Shown: in pieces, positions 46,399-58,443 of the stretch
Layout of the letters: every line of letters starts with the position of its first letter
Numbering within the stretch: position 1 is the stretch's first letter
NCBI GenBank assembly: GCA_023213395.1
Contig: CM041465.1
Location: forward strand, 47,499,741-47,563,740
Length of the DNA: 64,000 nucleotides
From: Cycas panzhihuaensis
Lineage: Eukaryota; Cycadophyta
Direction of reading: 5' to 3'
Position numbers and translations under genes: made by a program
Notes under the pieces: model-generated
Told to the model about the DNA's origin: nothing
Seen by the model: only the letters and a program-made list of their open reading frames with translations
The model's database searches: none

Positions 46399-48480
46399 GT
46401 CTTCAAACTTATTCTATAAGCATGATATTCTAAATAAGAGATTAAGGTTGAAATATTTTAATTTTAGTGTTGATGTTAGGTGTAATAATGACTTGATAAA
46501 AGTTTGTAGCTTCCTTGTTAAGGATATAAATTTTAAGATGAGGCTTCTTAAGATGCTTTGTAATTTCTTCAATGGAGGAGTCATGTTGAAAGTAATAAGA
46601 AAGTTAAGCCTTACAAAGAGGCAAGTTAAGACTTTTGAGTTGCCTACACACGTCATTAGCGAAGCTTATACAAAGTATAAAGCTACATGCATAATATCAA
46701 TTTTGAGCTCATATATAAAGTTGCCCTTGTAAATGATTAATAACAAACTAGGTTTTTTCATTATCCTTACTTATGGAAATATCCTAAAATGTCATTATGA
46801 GCATAGCAATCTATTCATCAATGTTAATTGGACCATTAATCCTAAAGGTAGGAATATCTAGTTATTTCTTATACTAGATTAGCATGTTAGTATAATTTAT
46901 AGGGCCATTATTACTGTAAGTGAAGGGCTTGGTTTCTATGAGGGCATTTAATTTGCTACTTATTTCCAATTAGCCAAGAATGACATGGACATTATAATAA
47001 ATAGGTAAGTAAAGGTATGTTTCTATTAGATGATAAGTATGACTTTGGTTATTAGCCATGAGTCCACCCATCAAGCTCCCTAGGTTGGAAAAGGTGCTTA
47101 ATTCCCCTTACAAGATCATTTTAGCCTCATTTTGATATTTTTATACCTTATTTCATCATTGTTTTCTTCTTATTGATTGTATCTCTACCTAGACTCCACT
47201 ATTTATGAGTTTTTTACCTAATTATATGTATTTTTTTACTATAAAACCTAAGTTTCTGTCAAATTGTATTAACATTTTCTGACAATAGTAGGACCACGAA
47301 GTACTTCATAGTATAATTATCACTTGCCCAAATTTGCTCCTCACAGTGATAGTTAACTCATTAATGGCTTATTGTCAATCTTAAGGTAGTGTACATCAGC
47401 TCCAGATCCTTGCATGTTAGTTTTTGGTGGCCCAAGAGGCTATGTCACACTAAGAACTCATTTTTCCAAATGGTTTTGGTCTAAATCCATGAGAATGACC
47501 AATGGATGTGTCTCCTTATTTTCTCCCATATTATGGGCTAACAACCACCCTCCTTAGCCTCACCCTCATATATAAATCCTCCCATATTTTTTATTAAAAG
47601 GAGAGGTCAAGTTAAGAAGTAAAGGTACTATCATTATACTACTAAATTTCCAAGAGGAATAGGCCTAGTTAATCCATCTTATTTCCTATTACTTTCATAC
47701 TTGGAGATCTGTCTTTTCAACATTATTAGAGCATCCTCAAATGGAGTACTATTAGTGATTAGTACTATATACCTAGTTGGGATGAGGTAATCCTCCCATA
47801 ATAGTGTTGGTAAGTGCATTTCATTTATTTTGCTTTCTACTTGATAGGTTGAGCATAACTTAGTCTTATCTTGTTTTTAGCATACTTTCCTTGGCCCATT
47901 TGTTGGATTTTAGTCCATAGGATTAAGACAAACTTCTAGGGAGGATAGCATCAAATTACAACTTTGGGGACTAATCATGTTTGGGGATATAAAGCTATAC
48001 TTGAGGTTCCACTCTTCTCTTGCTTACTAGGTTGACTTGCATACTTTATTTGGTCATTTGTTATCATTTCTATATGAGGTATTACAAGAGCATGGTGTTG
48101 TTTGGTTGCTAGTAACTATCTTTCCAGGTGTAATATCTATTTTGTTATAGGACTCAAAAGATCAAGTAGTCACTCCATCACTAACCTATATTTAAGATTG
48201 CTTAACACATCATCTCTTCAAAGTGAAGAACACATGTTTATAATTAAAAAGATAACTTCAACCTATATTAATTGTGCCCTTTTTTTTTTTACTTTTGAGT
48301 TCCTTTTACAAATGTTTTTCTATCATAAGACAATCTAACAATTAAAAATGTCGCTAGATTTTCTTTAAAAAATCCTATATATGTAAGTGTCCTTTATTTG
48401 GGTCATATCCCAATCTTATCTTTCATGCATCAAGAGAGGACAATGTTGAAGGAGCACACCATGCCAACTTTAGGTACACC
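46399..48480. other. No gene seen
   Basis: AT-rich. Open pieces at 46,448-46,732 (plus) and 46,414-46,656 (minus) overlap each other and show no domain. The remainder looks like old noncoding repeat. Confidence 0.4.
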
Positions 48481-48514
48481 CTTCTTCTATTCCTTATAGT
48501 CATCTTCTTTTAAG

Positions 48515-48840
48515 CAAAAAAAAAGAGAGATAGAATTAGTCAATAAAAAGAAAAGAGTAAAAGGAATCCTACTAGATCTTCTTCTGCCTCATTCCCTTAT
48601 TCCCTTTGAAAAAAAGGAAAACAAAATACGAGGGAAAAAAAAAAAGAAAGAAAGGATTACTTTCTTTCTTTTTACTTGGCTCTTGTCCTCCCTTTTCCAA
48701 AAAAGAAAGAAAGGAAAACTCTTTTCTTTTTTTAGTTGATTTATTTGACTTCTCCCCCAAAAGACAAAAAGGAACAAAAAAGGGAAAAAAGACCTAAACC
48801 CCCCCCCCCCAAGAAAAGGAAAAAGAGGAAAAAATAGTTT
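48515..48840. repeat. Purine/pyrimidine low-complexity tract with poly-C
   Basis: Blocks of A/G-only and C/T-only sequence alternate, with near inverted symmetry around 48,660-48,740 (AAAGAAAGAAAGG against CTTTCTTTC), and a run of 12 C at 48,799-48,810. Open frames here are composition artefacts. Confidence 0.8.
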
Positions 48841-48941
48841 ATGTTTATTCTCTGATCACATTGTATTACATTATTGCACTCATAGTTTGTTTTGAATATC
48901 ATATTCAACATCCTAAGTAAAGGAGGGGATCATATAGTTGT

Positions 48942-49239
48942 TGTTAAGAACCCAACCCTTATGTCTCTTCTTCTCAAATCTTATATTTCTATTCTTGTAA
49001 TTATCCCACATTCATAAGTCTAAGAGATGGACAATCTTAATAGCCCTATATATATGTATGTAATGTAGGAGTGAGGATCATCTTAAAGTATTGTGATCTT
49101 ATGTATTGGAGGTTTCCCCCTCGAAGAGGCCCATTAATACATGTGATTACGGATGCTTTATACTCTTATATGTAATTTTGACTTTTGTGTTATCATATGC
49201 AATTGGATTTTTCTCTTTTTGGTATAACAGTTTGTTACA
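48942..49239 (+). repeat. 5' LTR of the plus-strand chromovirus
   Basis: 298 bp, TGTTAAGAACCC to TTTGTTACA. About 20 differences and small indels from the 3' LTR by eye. TATATATGTATG near 49,052 is a possible TATA element. Confidence 0.95.
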
Positions 49240-49241
49240 AG

Positions 49242-49253
49242 TGGTATCAGAGC
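49242..49253 (+). other. Primer-binding site, plus-strand chromovirus
   Basis: TGGTATCAGAGC, perfect complement to initiator Met-tRNA, two bases after the LTR. Confidence 0.96.
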
Positions 49254-50382
49254 AGCGATCTAGGATGTACCATTATGGGTCCTTAGAGGGTGAATTTTAG
49301 ATGAAATTACTCACCTTATAAATTCTAAGTGGTCGTACTATAGATTTTGGGGTGAAAGTATGAAAATTGCAGTGCGAAAATTACAGTGCAAAAATTGCAG
49401 CAAAATTAATTTTAGCCTACTTCTTTTCCGTCACTATATTTTTAAGGCAAATCTACAACCTCAACTTCAAATATCCATAACTTTGGCTACAGTATCCAAA
49501 TGACCTCAAATGTTTTTTGATTCTATGTGTTTTTTAATTTACTTTCTGATGGAAGTAGTTTTGAGTTGATAGGAGCTCATAATAAAAAGTTATTTACATT
49601 TTACTAGTTGGTACTATTGTAGTCCTTAGAAACCCTAATAGTCAAATTCTTAAAAGAGTCATAACTTTGATCTAGATATTAGAATTTAATTTCATCTAAA
49701 CTGTTAGAATTATATTTTTAGAGGCCATCATTTTAATCCATATTTTATGTATTTTTCAACTATATTTTTTTAGAGAGAAATAGTTTTACCATTTTCTCTT
49801 AATAATTTATAGTAGTTTACTTTTTGTTTATAATCTTCTTAATTGGTCTAGGCTAGAGACCTTATACTGGGGGTCTATAAATATCATGAGGAATTGTCGT
49901 TTTGGGCTAAGCACATTATGGCTAATTTTTTTTTGCCCTTGTGTGAAGGACTCCTAAACCAAACCTTAGACAGAACTCAGCTACAGAATTGAGCCTCCAC
50001 GTACCTACGAGTATATAGGAGGACCCCCCTAGGTAGACATTCCTAGTATAGGAAAGAATAGGAGACTTGTTAGCTATCAATAATTTGTAGTGCACTAGTA
50101 AGTGGTTAGCCCTGGGAAGTTGCTCTCCACGTACCCTAGAGATGGGGTAGTACGATTGTGGAGTAGAGTGTTAGCCTCTACAAGTCAATACTATTTATGA
50201 CTGGGATAAGTATATTGGAGGGCCTACAAACCAAATAATCCCAGACCTAGAAATCCCTATGTTATTGGTCATTATCAATTTGACTCTAGTGACTAAACCC
50301 TAGTTGGGTTACCTTTGGTAGATACATTTTTCTAGATACTTTTTATAAAATAAACATTCAACTTCAATCAGGGTTTATAACT
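49254..50382 (+). other. Leader of the plus-strand chromovirus
   Basis: 1.1 kb untranslated leader with no ORF of note. 49,362-49,402 has three direct repeats of AAAATTGCAG/AAAATTACAG. Confidence 0.7.
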
Positions 50383-51111
50383 ATGGTCCCAAAAAATGAC
50401 CCAACGAGGGATGAAAATACCAATGTAATAGAAGAATTGAGTTTAAAGATGCATAAGGTTGAAGATAATATTAAAAAAATTAGGGAAGACCTTCGAATAA
50501 TTACAAGTCAATTGGGATTACAAAAACATGATGAGGGATCTTGGAAGGGGAAGGATAAGATAGGGAGTGAAGGTGATCACCATGACCAAGGAGGGCTACG
50601 ATCCAGTTATCACCATAAAGTGGAAATTAGAAAATTTAATGGGAAAGATATGAGGACTTGGGTTAGCCAAATGGAACAATTTTTTAGTCTTCACCAAGTA
50701 CCATCTGATAATAAAATCATCTTAGCTTCTTTACATATAGAATTAGAACCCTTCCAGTGGTACCAATGGATAAAGAAGAGGTGTGAAGGAATATCATATA
50801 AGTGGGAAAATTTTGTAGAGGATCTTTCAGTGCAATTTGATAATAGTTAGGATGATGACTACTTTAGTCAATTGGATAAACTAAAACAAGAAGGAATAAT
50901 ATCATAATACACTACAGAACACCAAAACCTGGCCACCCTAGTTGATGATCTCAGTAATGAGAAATTGCTTGAACTCTACATTAGGGGTTTAAAAGAAGAT
51001 ATACAATATGAATTGCGCTTGCTAAAACTAAGTATCCTAACAAAAGCAATCATAGCAACTCGATAAATTGAAGCTAAAAATAAGACTACCTAAAAATATA
51101 ATAAGAACACA
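50383..51111 (+). pseudogene. Chromovirus gag
   Basis: Opens 'MVPKNDPTRDENTNVIEE', then a coiled N-terminal segment and the capsid core ('KFNGKDMRTWVSQMEQFFSL', 'ASLHIELEPFQWYQW', 'WENFVEDLSVQF'). The first in-frame stop is at 50,848. Further stops at 50,905 and before 51,111 interrupt the rest ('LYIRGLKEDIQYEL'). No CCHC knuckle is seen before protease. The start is chosen as the first Met before conserved wording. Confidence 0.88.
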
Positions 51112-51822
51112 GTGATAATATCTGTCCATGCTTTAGCAGGGATTACGGCTCCACAGACCTTGAAGATTATAGGATACATTAAGAAAAAAAGGGTAGTCGT
51201 CTTAATTGATTCAGGAAGCACCCATAATTTTATCAATAGGAAACTTGCAGAAGAACTAAATTATTTTCCTTATCCAGTTAAGAATTTTCAAGTTATGGTT
51301 GCTAATGGTGGTACATCAACCTGTGGAGGTAAATGCCATAATATTAAAATGACTATAGGAGATTACCAATTGGCTTCCTCAAAGTATGCCATTCTAGTGG
51401 GAGGAGTCAATGCAATTTTGGGAGTACAATGGCTAAAAACATTAGGTACTTTTCAACTTAACTTGGAGGAATTATTCATATGTTTTAACTCAGGAGGGCA
51501 ACAGTACTAACTCAATGGAATTAGCCCACCTCCATCACATGTCATCAGCTCACATAGGATGGAGAAGCTTCTAAGAAAAGGAGCAATAGGACTTATAGCT
51601 AGATGTTATGCATTAGAAGGGCATGAGTTAGTAGCAAAGGAAGTTCTTCATAAGGACAATAATCTAACACCTGAATTACAAGAAGTGTTAGTCAAACATA
51701 GCAAGGTTTTCGAAGACATTCCTAAGGGGCTTCCTCTAGAAGGGGAACAAGATCATGCCATTGAACTCATTGTCGGTAGCAATCCACCTGGCATCTGGCC
51801 TTATAGATATCCTTATCAGTAG
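51112..51822 (+). pseudogene. Chromovirus protease and RT linker
   Basis: Retropepsin with intact active site in 'VVVLIDSGSTHNFINRK' at about 51,190-51,240, the following 'VMVANGG' and 'VNAILGVQWLKTLGTF'. A stop at 51,508 follows. The linker 51,559-51,822 has 'VFEDIPKGLP' and ends 'YRYPYQ' at a TAG where CAG is expected. Same frame as gag, so a single gag-pol polyprotein was ancestral. Confidence 0.9.
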
Positions 51823-52560
51823 AAGAATGAAATTGAAAATTTAGTGCATGAACTTCTTGAAGATGGGGCCATCAGGGAAAGTAAAAGCACAATTTTGGCA
51901 CAAGTGATATTGGTAAAAAAGAAGGATGGATCCTTTCGTATGTGTGTGGATTATCGGGAATTAAATAAAATTACTATTAAAGATAAATTTCCCATACCAG
52001 TGATTAATGAGTTATTAGATGAATTGAATGGAGCAACCCTTTTCACCACCATAGATTTAAAATCTTGATATCACCAAATTAGAATCAAGGCTGATGATGC
52101 TCACAAAACAACTTTTTGCACCCATGAAGGCCATTATTAATTCCTAGTCATACCTTTTGGCTTAACCAATGTACCAGTCACATTCCAAGGGCTCATGAAT
52201 AAAATCTTTTGACCTTATCTAAGGAAGTTTGTCTTGGTATTTTTTGATGACATCTTAGTGTATAGCTAGACAAAGAAAGAACATCTTCAACATGTTGATA
52301 AGGTTTTGCAATTCTTAGAAGACAATAAACTCTTTGCAAATAGATCAAAATGTAACTTTGGAAGGCATGAAGTGGAGCACTTGGGGCACATCATCTCATA
52401 AGAGGAAGTCAAGGTTTATCCAAGGAAGATTAAAGCCATAGTAAATTAGCCATAGCCCAAAAACATCAAAGGGCTATGTGGATTCTTGGGTTTAACACGG
52501 TACTACCAAAAATTTGTTAAAGGGTATGCCAAGATTGTAGCACCCTTGACACAATTATTA
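51823..52560 (+). pseudogene. Chromovirus reverse transcriptase
   Basis: 'VILVKKKDGSFRMCVDYREL' near 51,905, 'FPIPVINELLDELNGATLFT' near 51,990, 'IPFGLTN' near 52,150. The catalytic box F-F-D-D has both Asp at 52,246-52,251, then 'LGFLGLTRYYQKFVKGYAKI' near 52,480. In-frame stops lie after 'DLKS', in 'GHY*FLV', 'KIF*PYL', 'VYS*T', 'HIIS*EEV' and 'VN*P*PK'. Copies DNA from element RNA; dead here. Confidence 0.93.
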
Positions 52561-53120
52561 AAGAAGGATTTATTCATATGGACAGATGCCACTATTGAAG
52601 CCTTTGATAGCCTAAAGGTATCCATGACTACAACACTAGTTTTAGTAACTCCTGACTTCACTAAAACATTTATCATTAAATGTGATGCCTCAGGACAAGG
52701 TATTGGAGCAGTCCTCATGCAAGAAGGGAGGCCCATAGCCTTTGAAAGTCAAAAATTGAAGTCCAAGGACTTAGTCAAGTCTACATATGAAAAAGAGATG
52801 ATGTCAATCCTACAAGCAATTCAAAAATGATGTCAATATTTACTTGGAACCTATTTCAAAATAAAGACAGACCAGGAAAGCTTGAAGTATTTCCTGGACC
52901 AAAGGGTGGCTTCTGAGGAACAACAAAAATGGGTCTCTAAAATGCAAGGTTTTGATTTTGAAATCATATATAAAAAAGTAAAGGAAAATATAGCAGTTGA
53001 TGCCTTATCACAAAAGGAAGGAGATTCTATATTATATGCATTAATAACAGTTACCCCTTCATGGATCGAGGAGGCAAGGGAAGAGTGGGAAAAGGATACC
53101 AAGATAAAGCAATTAATATA
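52561..53120 (+). pseudogene. Chromovirus RNase H
   Basis: 'IIKCDASGQGIGAVLMQEG' (catalytic Asp near 52,685), 'KSTYEKEMMSILQAIQK' (Glu), 'TDQESLKYFLDQR' and 'IAVDALSQKE'. One TGA where TGG is expected (52,828-52,830). Otherwise open for about 180 codons. Confidence 0.92.
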
Positions 53121-54290
53121 GGATCTACATGTTGATCAAGATAGTCATAAAAGCTTTTCATGGGTAGAAAACATCTTGTGGTACAAAAATAGAATATATC
53201 TTAGTCCTGATTCCAAGATTAAGGAGAAGATATTACATGATGTGCATGCCTCTCCAATAGCAGCCCATTTTGGATTCCTGAAGACTTACCGAAGGATTAA
53301 GTAATCCTTCTATTGGAATGGGCTCAAGTAAGATACTAAAAGATGGGTTGCAGCTTGTGAAGTGTGCCAATGACAAAAGGGTGAAATGAGCAAGATGCCT
53401 GGTCTATTACATCCACTCCCTATACCAAATCAAAGATGGGAAGAAATATCTATGGACTTCATCACAGGATTACCAAAATCAGATGGGAGGGATGCCATCC
53501 TTGTAGTTGTTGATAGATTAACAAAGTATGCTCATTTTTATGGAATCCAATCTACTTATAAGGCAAAACAAATTGTCGAGGTTTTCTTAAAAGAGATACA
53601 TCAGCTCCATGGAATTCTTAAGAAGATTGTTAGTGACAGAGACCCAAAGCTTACAAGATTTTTCTAGATTGAACTCTTTGAAGCCTTAGGTACCAAGCTA
53701 ACAATGAGCATAGCATACCACCCACAAACAGATGGACAAATGGAGGTGGTTAACAAATGTTTAGAAGGATATCTCTGATGCTACATATCAGATAAACAAA
53801 ATCAATGGCATCATTGGCTTCCCATAGCAGAATGATGGTATAATACTACTTATCATATGGAAACAAAAATAACTCCCTTTTAGGCATTATATGGATATGA
53901 ACCACCATCTATTAAGAACTATGCCATAGAGAATTCTAAAGTTCAAGTTATGGAGGAGCATCTACAACAAACTGTAGAGACACTCAAGATATTAAAGGAA
54001 AACCTTAACTTAGCTCAGAACCAAATGAAACAACAAGCAGATAAATGAATAAGTGAATAAGAGTTTCAAGTAGGAGATTGGGTTTACTTGCGCTTGCAAC
54101 CATACAAGCAAACTTCACTTAAAAGAGAGGGTAAACACAAGTTAGAGACAAGGTTTTATAGACCTTATAAAATCCTTAAACGAGTGGGGGAAGTGGCTTA
54201 TGCCTTGGAGTTACCCATAACAACTAAAATCCATAATGTTTTCCATGTATCCTGTCTTAAAAGGGTAATTGGACAAAGAAGTGCGTGCAT
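53121..54290 (+). pseudogene. Chromovirus integrase
   Basis: The zinc finger keeps 'AHFGFLKTYRRI' and 'CEVC'. The catalytic triad is complete: Asp in 'SMDFITGLPK' (53,455), Asp in 'IVSDRDPK' (53,632), Glu in '[13 protein letters not shown]' (53,742). The C-terminal GPF/Y-like segment at 54,088-54,260 has 'YRPYKILKRVGEVAYALELP' and 'HNVFHVSCLKR'. Seven or more point stops. A frameshift near 54,285 separates it from the chromodomain. Confidence 0.93.
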
Positions 54291-54309
54291 AAAATGTAAT
54301 TGTCAGTAT

Positions 54310-54489
54310 TGGATAATGAAGGGAGGCTTCAACTGATACCTAAACGAATATCGGAGGAAAGGGTTAGGCATTTTCGCTCTTGACATATCAAAGAGTATCT
54401 CATCAAATGGAAGCAGTTGCCACATAACAATTCAACTTGGGAAAGTAAGCAATTTATTCAAGAGCATCCAGGACTAGTCAAGCTTTAAG
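54310..54489 (+). pseudogene. Chromodomain at the integrase C-terminus
   Basis: In a shifted frame: 'DNEGRLQLIPKRI', one stop, then 'IKEYLIKWKQLP', 'NSTWES' and 'FIQEHPGLVKL', ending TAA at 54,487-54,489. The Y..KW...W pattern is a chromodomain, which targets chromoviruses to heterochromatin marks. Confidence 0.85.
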
Positions 54490-54517
54490 GGAAAAGCTTT
54501 TCAAAAGGGGGGGAACT

Positions 54518-54826
54518 TGTTAAGAACCCAACCCTTATCTCTCTTCTTCTCAAATCTTATATTTGTATTCTTGTAATTATCCCACATTCATAAGTCTAAG
54601 AGATGGGCAATCTTAATAGCCCTATATATATATGTATGTAATGTAGGAGTGAGGATCATCTGGAAGTATTGTGATCTTATGTATTGGAGGTTGCCCGCTC
54701 AAAAAGGCCCATCGATACATGTGATTATGAATGCTTTATACTCTTATATGTAATTTTAACTTTTGTGTTATCATATGCAATTTGAGTTTTCTTTTGATTC
54801 AGGTTTTAGTGTAACGGTTTGTTACA
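54518..54826 (+). repeat. 3' LTR of the plus-strand chromovirus
   Basis: 309 bp, preceded by the polypurine tract AAAAGGGGGGG (54,503-54,513) and followed by GTTGT. Confidence 0.95.
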
Positions 54827-54831
54827 GTTGT

Positions 54832-55159
54832 GAGTATTTAAACTCATGGGGTTATATTATGGTACTAGTTAGGATAATTTTCTTATTTTCATTAAAATAA
54901 AAGAGCATGCAAATTCACTTAGATGTGTGTACCCCTTCTAGCTTACCATAGGTTTGTCACTACCTGTAGACCCATACCATATGCACACATACATATATGT
55001 GTTGCCCTAGTTAGCTCACTCCTTAACCATATAAGAATATAATCGAGCTCCACACCTATGCCTAAGCAGTGTATAAATGCCCCAAGCAAGGCATTGGTTC
55101 CTACTTTATCTTGCACAAATGCTTCTCCACACCCTAGGAGTTTTTATCACTATATATGT
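54832..55159. other. No gene seen
   Basis: Short stretch between the two chromoviruses, somewhat C-rich, without coding motifs. It is the original flank of the 48.9 kb element's target site. Confidence 0.5.
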
Positions 55160-55609
55160 TGTTGTATCCATCCCCACTCCTACATGTCCACTGATAACCA
55201 TACTAGGGAACTTTCCAGTTAGAAGCCACTTAGTATACTGAGGCATTTCTTCTCACAAGCACTCTTGAGATAGCAGAGAATTGACAATCGTAGCAGTGTC
55301 TTCTTATCCAATAGAGCAAACACATTAATTAAGAGTTTCACAGGAATACCAAAGTGCTAAATGATCACCAAAGATAGAAAGTACCACAGCACAATCTTTA
55401 TAAAATGTTCTATCAAGATAACCATCATTTATAATTTATGACCTTTATATAGACAAAAGAGGGTCTTATACATATAATCTTATTGGCAACCTAAGCAGCC
55501 TTACATTCTATTGGATGACAATGACCGTGCATACAATTGGCCTGCTAGATGGAACATGCATAATGTTCCATAGTGGTTTACATAACTTAGCTGGATAAGT
55601 TATATAACA
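55160..55609 (-). repeat. Probable 3' LTR of the minus-strand chromovirus
   Basis: Starts TGTTATATAAC at 55,609 directly after the purine tract TAGGGGTGGGGA on the minus strand. The inner end is uncertain; 'GGATACAACA' ending near 55,160 is the best CA end. No second copy is in the window to confirm it. It contains a TATATAAAGG element (reverse complement near 55,447). Confidence 0.6.
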
Positions 55610-55800
55610 AGTCCCCACCCCTAAGATGCTAAGTCCTCAAGGCATGTGAGATGTGGGAGCTCTTTAACAAACTCATCAGACTCCCAAGTTACTTCATCAG
55701 AGTTACAACATATCCACTGTATCAAACATTCTGAAATGGACCAATTCCAAAGATGGCATTGTCTGGTAGCCAATATACATTCTGGAGGTACAGACAAGGT

Positions 55801-56097
55801 TTACTCTTCATCCAAAATTAGAAGGGATGTTTGGGAAATATGGGTTTTATTTAGACACTTCCGAAGATAGGACACATGAAAAACATTATGGATGTTTATG
55901 GTGAGGGGAAGGTCGAGAGCATATGTAACTTCACCAATATATTTAAGGACTTTATAGGGGCCATAATATCGAGAGTTAAGTTTGTGGTTCTTATGATGGC
56001 GAAGGGAATGTTGCTTATAAGGTTGGAGACGAAGGAATACATGATCCCCAATATTGAAGGAGCGATCAGAGCAGTGGTGGTCTACTAATTGTTTCAT
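55801..56097 (-). pseudogene. Integrase C-terminal domain, minus-strand chromovirus
   Basis: 98 open residues: 'FNIGDHVFLRLQPYKQHSL', 'RYYGPYKVLKYIGEVTYALD' and 'HNVFHVSYLRKCL'. This is the GPY/F module of chromovirus integrases, equivalent to 54,088-54,260. A downstream chromodomain is not legible before the LTR. Confidence 0.9.
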
Positions 56098-57147
56098 TCA
56101 ATTTTGGGCCATAGATAGGTTTTGTTTAAGGGTGTGGAGAATTTGGTCCATATGCTGCAATTTTTTTTGTACTGCTATCATACAGAGGTTGGTAGCCAAG
56201 GTATGGTGGGACGATGGGGGATACCCATAGAGAGACAAAAATGAGGACATTCCAATGGCTAAATGGTGTGAGAAGTTGTACCAATACTCAGCTCGGGCTA
56301 GCCATGATATCCATTTAGACTGGTGGTCAGATGCAAAGCAATGCAAGTAAGTCTCTAGACTTTTGTTAAGGACCTTAGATTGGCCATCAATCTGTGGATG
56401 GTATGCAAAAATCATGTTGAATGAAGTTCCTGATATACGAAATAACTCCTACCAAAAGAGGCTAGTAAATTTAAAGACACGATCACATGCAATGGTGGAT
56501 GGAAAACTAAGCAAACAAAATATTGTCTTGATGTAGATGTCAACGATACGTGGAGCTTTATAGGTTATGTGGATAGTCAAGAAGTAGGCATATTTTATCA
56601 ACCGATCTATGACTACTAATATGGAGTCAGATCCAGTAGATGGTGGTAGGCCTGCTATAAACTCCATGGTAATATCTTGCCATTTACCTTATGGAACGTG
56701 CAACGGTTGAAGGAGGCCTGGTTGGGGTTTTGTATCAGCTTTGTTACATTGGCATGTATTGCATTTTGAGATAAAGGTAAGGATGGTACATTTCATTTCT
56801 AGCCAAAAGAAATCAAAATGAATCCTACGGTAAATTTTATCAAAACTAGAATGACTGCTAAGAGGGGAAGAATGATATTCTGATAAAATCCACAAGATAA
56901 AAGTTAAGTGGGGATGTATGAATATGTGATTTTGGTATAAGAGAATATTATTATGGATGAACCAATCCTTATGAGTATGGACCTTATTAGCCCAGTGCAC
57001 AAAATCAAGTTGGTTTTGGTTAGCCATGTCTAAATCATGTAGCCACATCGGTTGTGGGGAAGAAATAGCATAAATGATGGGTTTCTTAGTGTGACCAGTG
57101 TTATTGCCAAGTGTAGGTGAAGGTAGCCTCAAGAGAGCATCTACCAC
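56098..57147 (-). pseudogene. Integrase core and zinc finger, minus-strand chromovirus
   Basis: The zinc finger is intact in pattern ('EYHSSPLSSHSSFDKIYRRI', then 'CNTC'). The catalytic first position reads 'MEFIAGLP' where the family has M-D-F. The second Asp is kept in 'ACDRVFKF'. The third reads 'GQSKVLNKSLETY' where the family has Glu, so the triad is broken twice. Stops at about 56,690 and 56,446. The same frame continues through RNase H. Confidence 0.92.
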
Positions 57148-58330
57148 AATGTTATCTTTCCCCTTTTTATATGTGATTGTAAAATTGAAAACTTAGAGGC
57201 AGACAACCCATTTAGCCTGCTCTTTTGAGAGGACTGGTTGATCTAGTAAGCAGTGAAGGCTATGATGATCAGTGAGGATAGTACATTTAGAACCAAGTAG
57301 ATACTATCACCACTTGTCAACAGCATGGAGGATGCCCTACATTTCCTTTTAATAGGTAGAAAGTCTACACTCATGATCTTTTAGTTTTCAACTTTCGAAG
57401 ACAATGGGGTGGAAGTTCTACATTAAGACTACGCCCAATCCAAACTCAGAGGCATCGCATTCTAATTGGAAAGGCCGAGGAAAGCCAAGAGAGACCAAGA
57501 TTGGGGTGGTTATCATGACCTCCTTTAAATGGAGGAAGGCCTCATTAGCTGAGGGGGACCATTGGAAGGAATCCTTCCAAAGTAAGTGGGTTAAGGGGGT
57601 GGTTAGTGTGGCATAATTTTGAACAAACTGATGATAGAATCCAGTAAGTCCTAGGAAAGTCTGCAATTGGGTTAGGGTTTTTGGGGTTGGCCAATTAGTG
57701 ATAACAAAGATTTTATCAGGATTTATCTGAACCCCTACAAAGGATATAATATGACCAAGGTATTGTAGTTCAGATTTCCCAAACTCACATTTGGAGAGTT
57801 TAGCATATAGTTTATTCTCAGTTAGGATTTGAAGGATTGTTTCCAAATGCGAGATTTGGGTAGGCATGTTTGAGCTATATATAAGAATATTGTCAAAGAT
57901 GACGATGATAAATTTTCATAGGTATGGGGAAAAGATCTTGTTCATGAGGGCCTGAAAGGTGGTCGAAGCATTACATAGGCCAAAGGGCATGACTTGGAAC
58001 TCAAAGTAGCCATGGTAGGTTTAGAAAGCCATTTTATGTTGATTGTCTAGCAAGATAGGGATTTGGTAATATCCTAACTGTAAATAGAGTTTCGTGAAAA
58101 TTGTAGCACCATGGATTTTATCTAACATGCTATCAATTCATTGCATGGGAAACTTATTTTTTATGGTGATTTTATTAAGCATACGATAGTCAACGCAAAG
58201 TTAGAAAGAGCCATCCTTTTTGCAAACTAAAATGATGGGTGCTACATATGGGCTTTTACTAGGTTGGATGATACCCATGTCCAACAATTCCTACGTGATT
58301 TTTTTTATTTTATTTTTTTAGAAATAGGAG
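57148..58330 (-). pseudogene. RT and RNase H, minus-strand chromovirus
   Basis: RT: '[20 protein letters not shown]' near 57,970, the catalytic box 'IFDNILIYS' near 57,890 (second Asp to Asn, G to A), 'SKCEFGKSELQYLGHIIS' and 'FLGLTGFYHQFVQNYA' (57,620-57,790). RNase H: 'LECDASEFGLGVVLM' near 57,440, then several stops, 'ILTDHHSLHCLLDQP' near 57,260 and 'KKGKDN'. Inactive. Confidence 0.92.
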
Positions 58331-58443
58331 TTCCTATATGGTCAAAGGCTAATCAAGTCGTGTGAACTTTGTAACTCAATAGTATGGTAAAAACCTCGAT
58401 CAGGCAGGGGGCTAGCAGGTAACGGAGTAAATACAGATTAGTA

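Larger units (their letters stand above)
48942..54826 (+). mobile_element. Complete chromovirus (Ty3/gypsy with chromodomain)
   Basis: 5,885 bp with LTRs 48942-49239 and 54518-54826, perfect duplication GTTGT (48937-48941 and 54827-54831), PBS and PPT. One gag-pol frame runs from 50,383 to about 54,280 with no frameshift. It is broken only by single stops, most being CAA, CAG, CGA or TGG changed by C-to-T or G-to-A. The order gag, protease, RT, RNase H, integrase, chromodomain defines a chromovirus. Catalytic residues of RT and integrase are intact, so it is among the better preserved elements here although inactive. Confidence 0.96.

Noticed and set aside
46414-46732. Opposed 80- and 94-codon frames
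   Set aside because: They overlap almost fully, neither has a domain, and the sequence is AT-rich.
48572-48797. Open frames on both strands rich in Lys and Phe
   Set aside because: Products of an A/G and C/T low-complexity tract; no domain and mutual overlap.
52503-53102. Minus-strand frames across the chromovirus RNase H
   Set aside because: Shadows of the plus-strand gag-pol frame.
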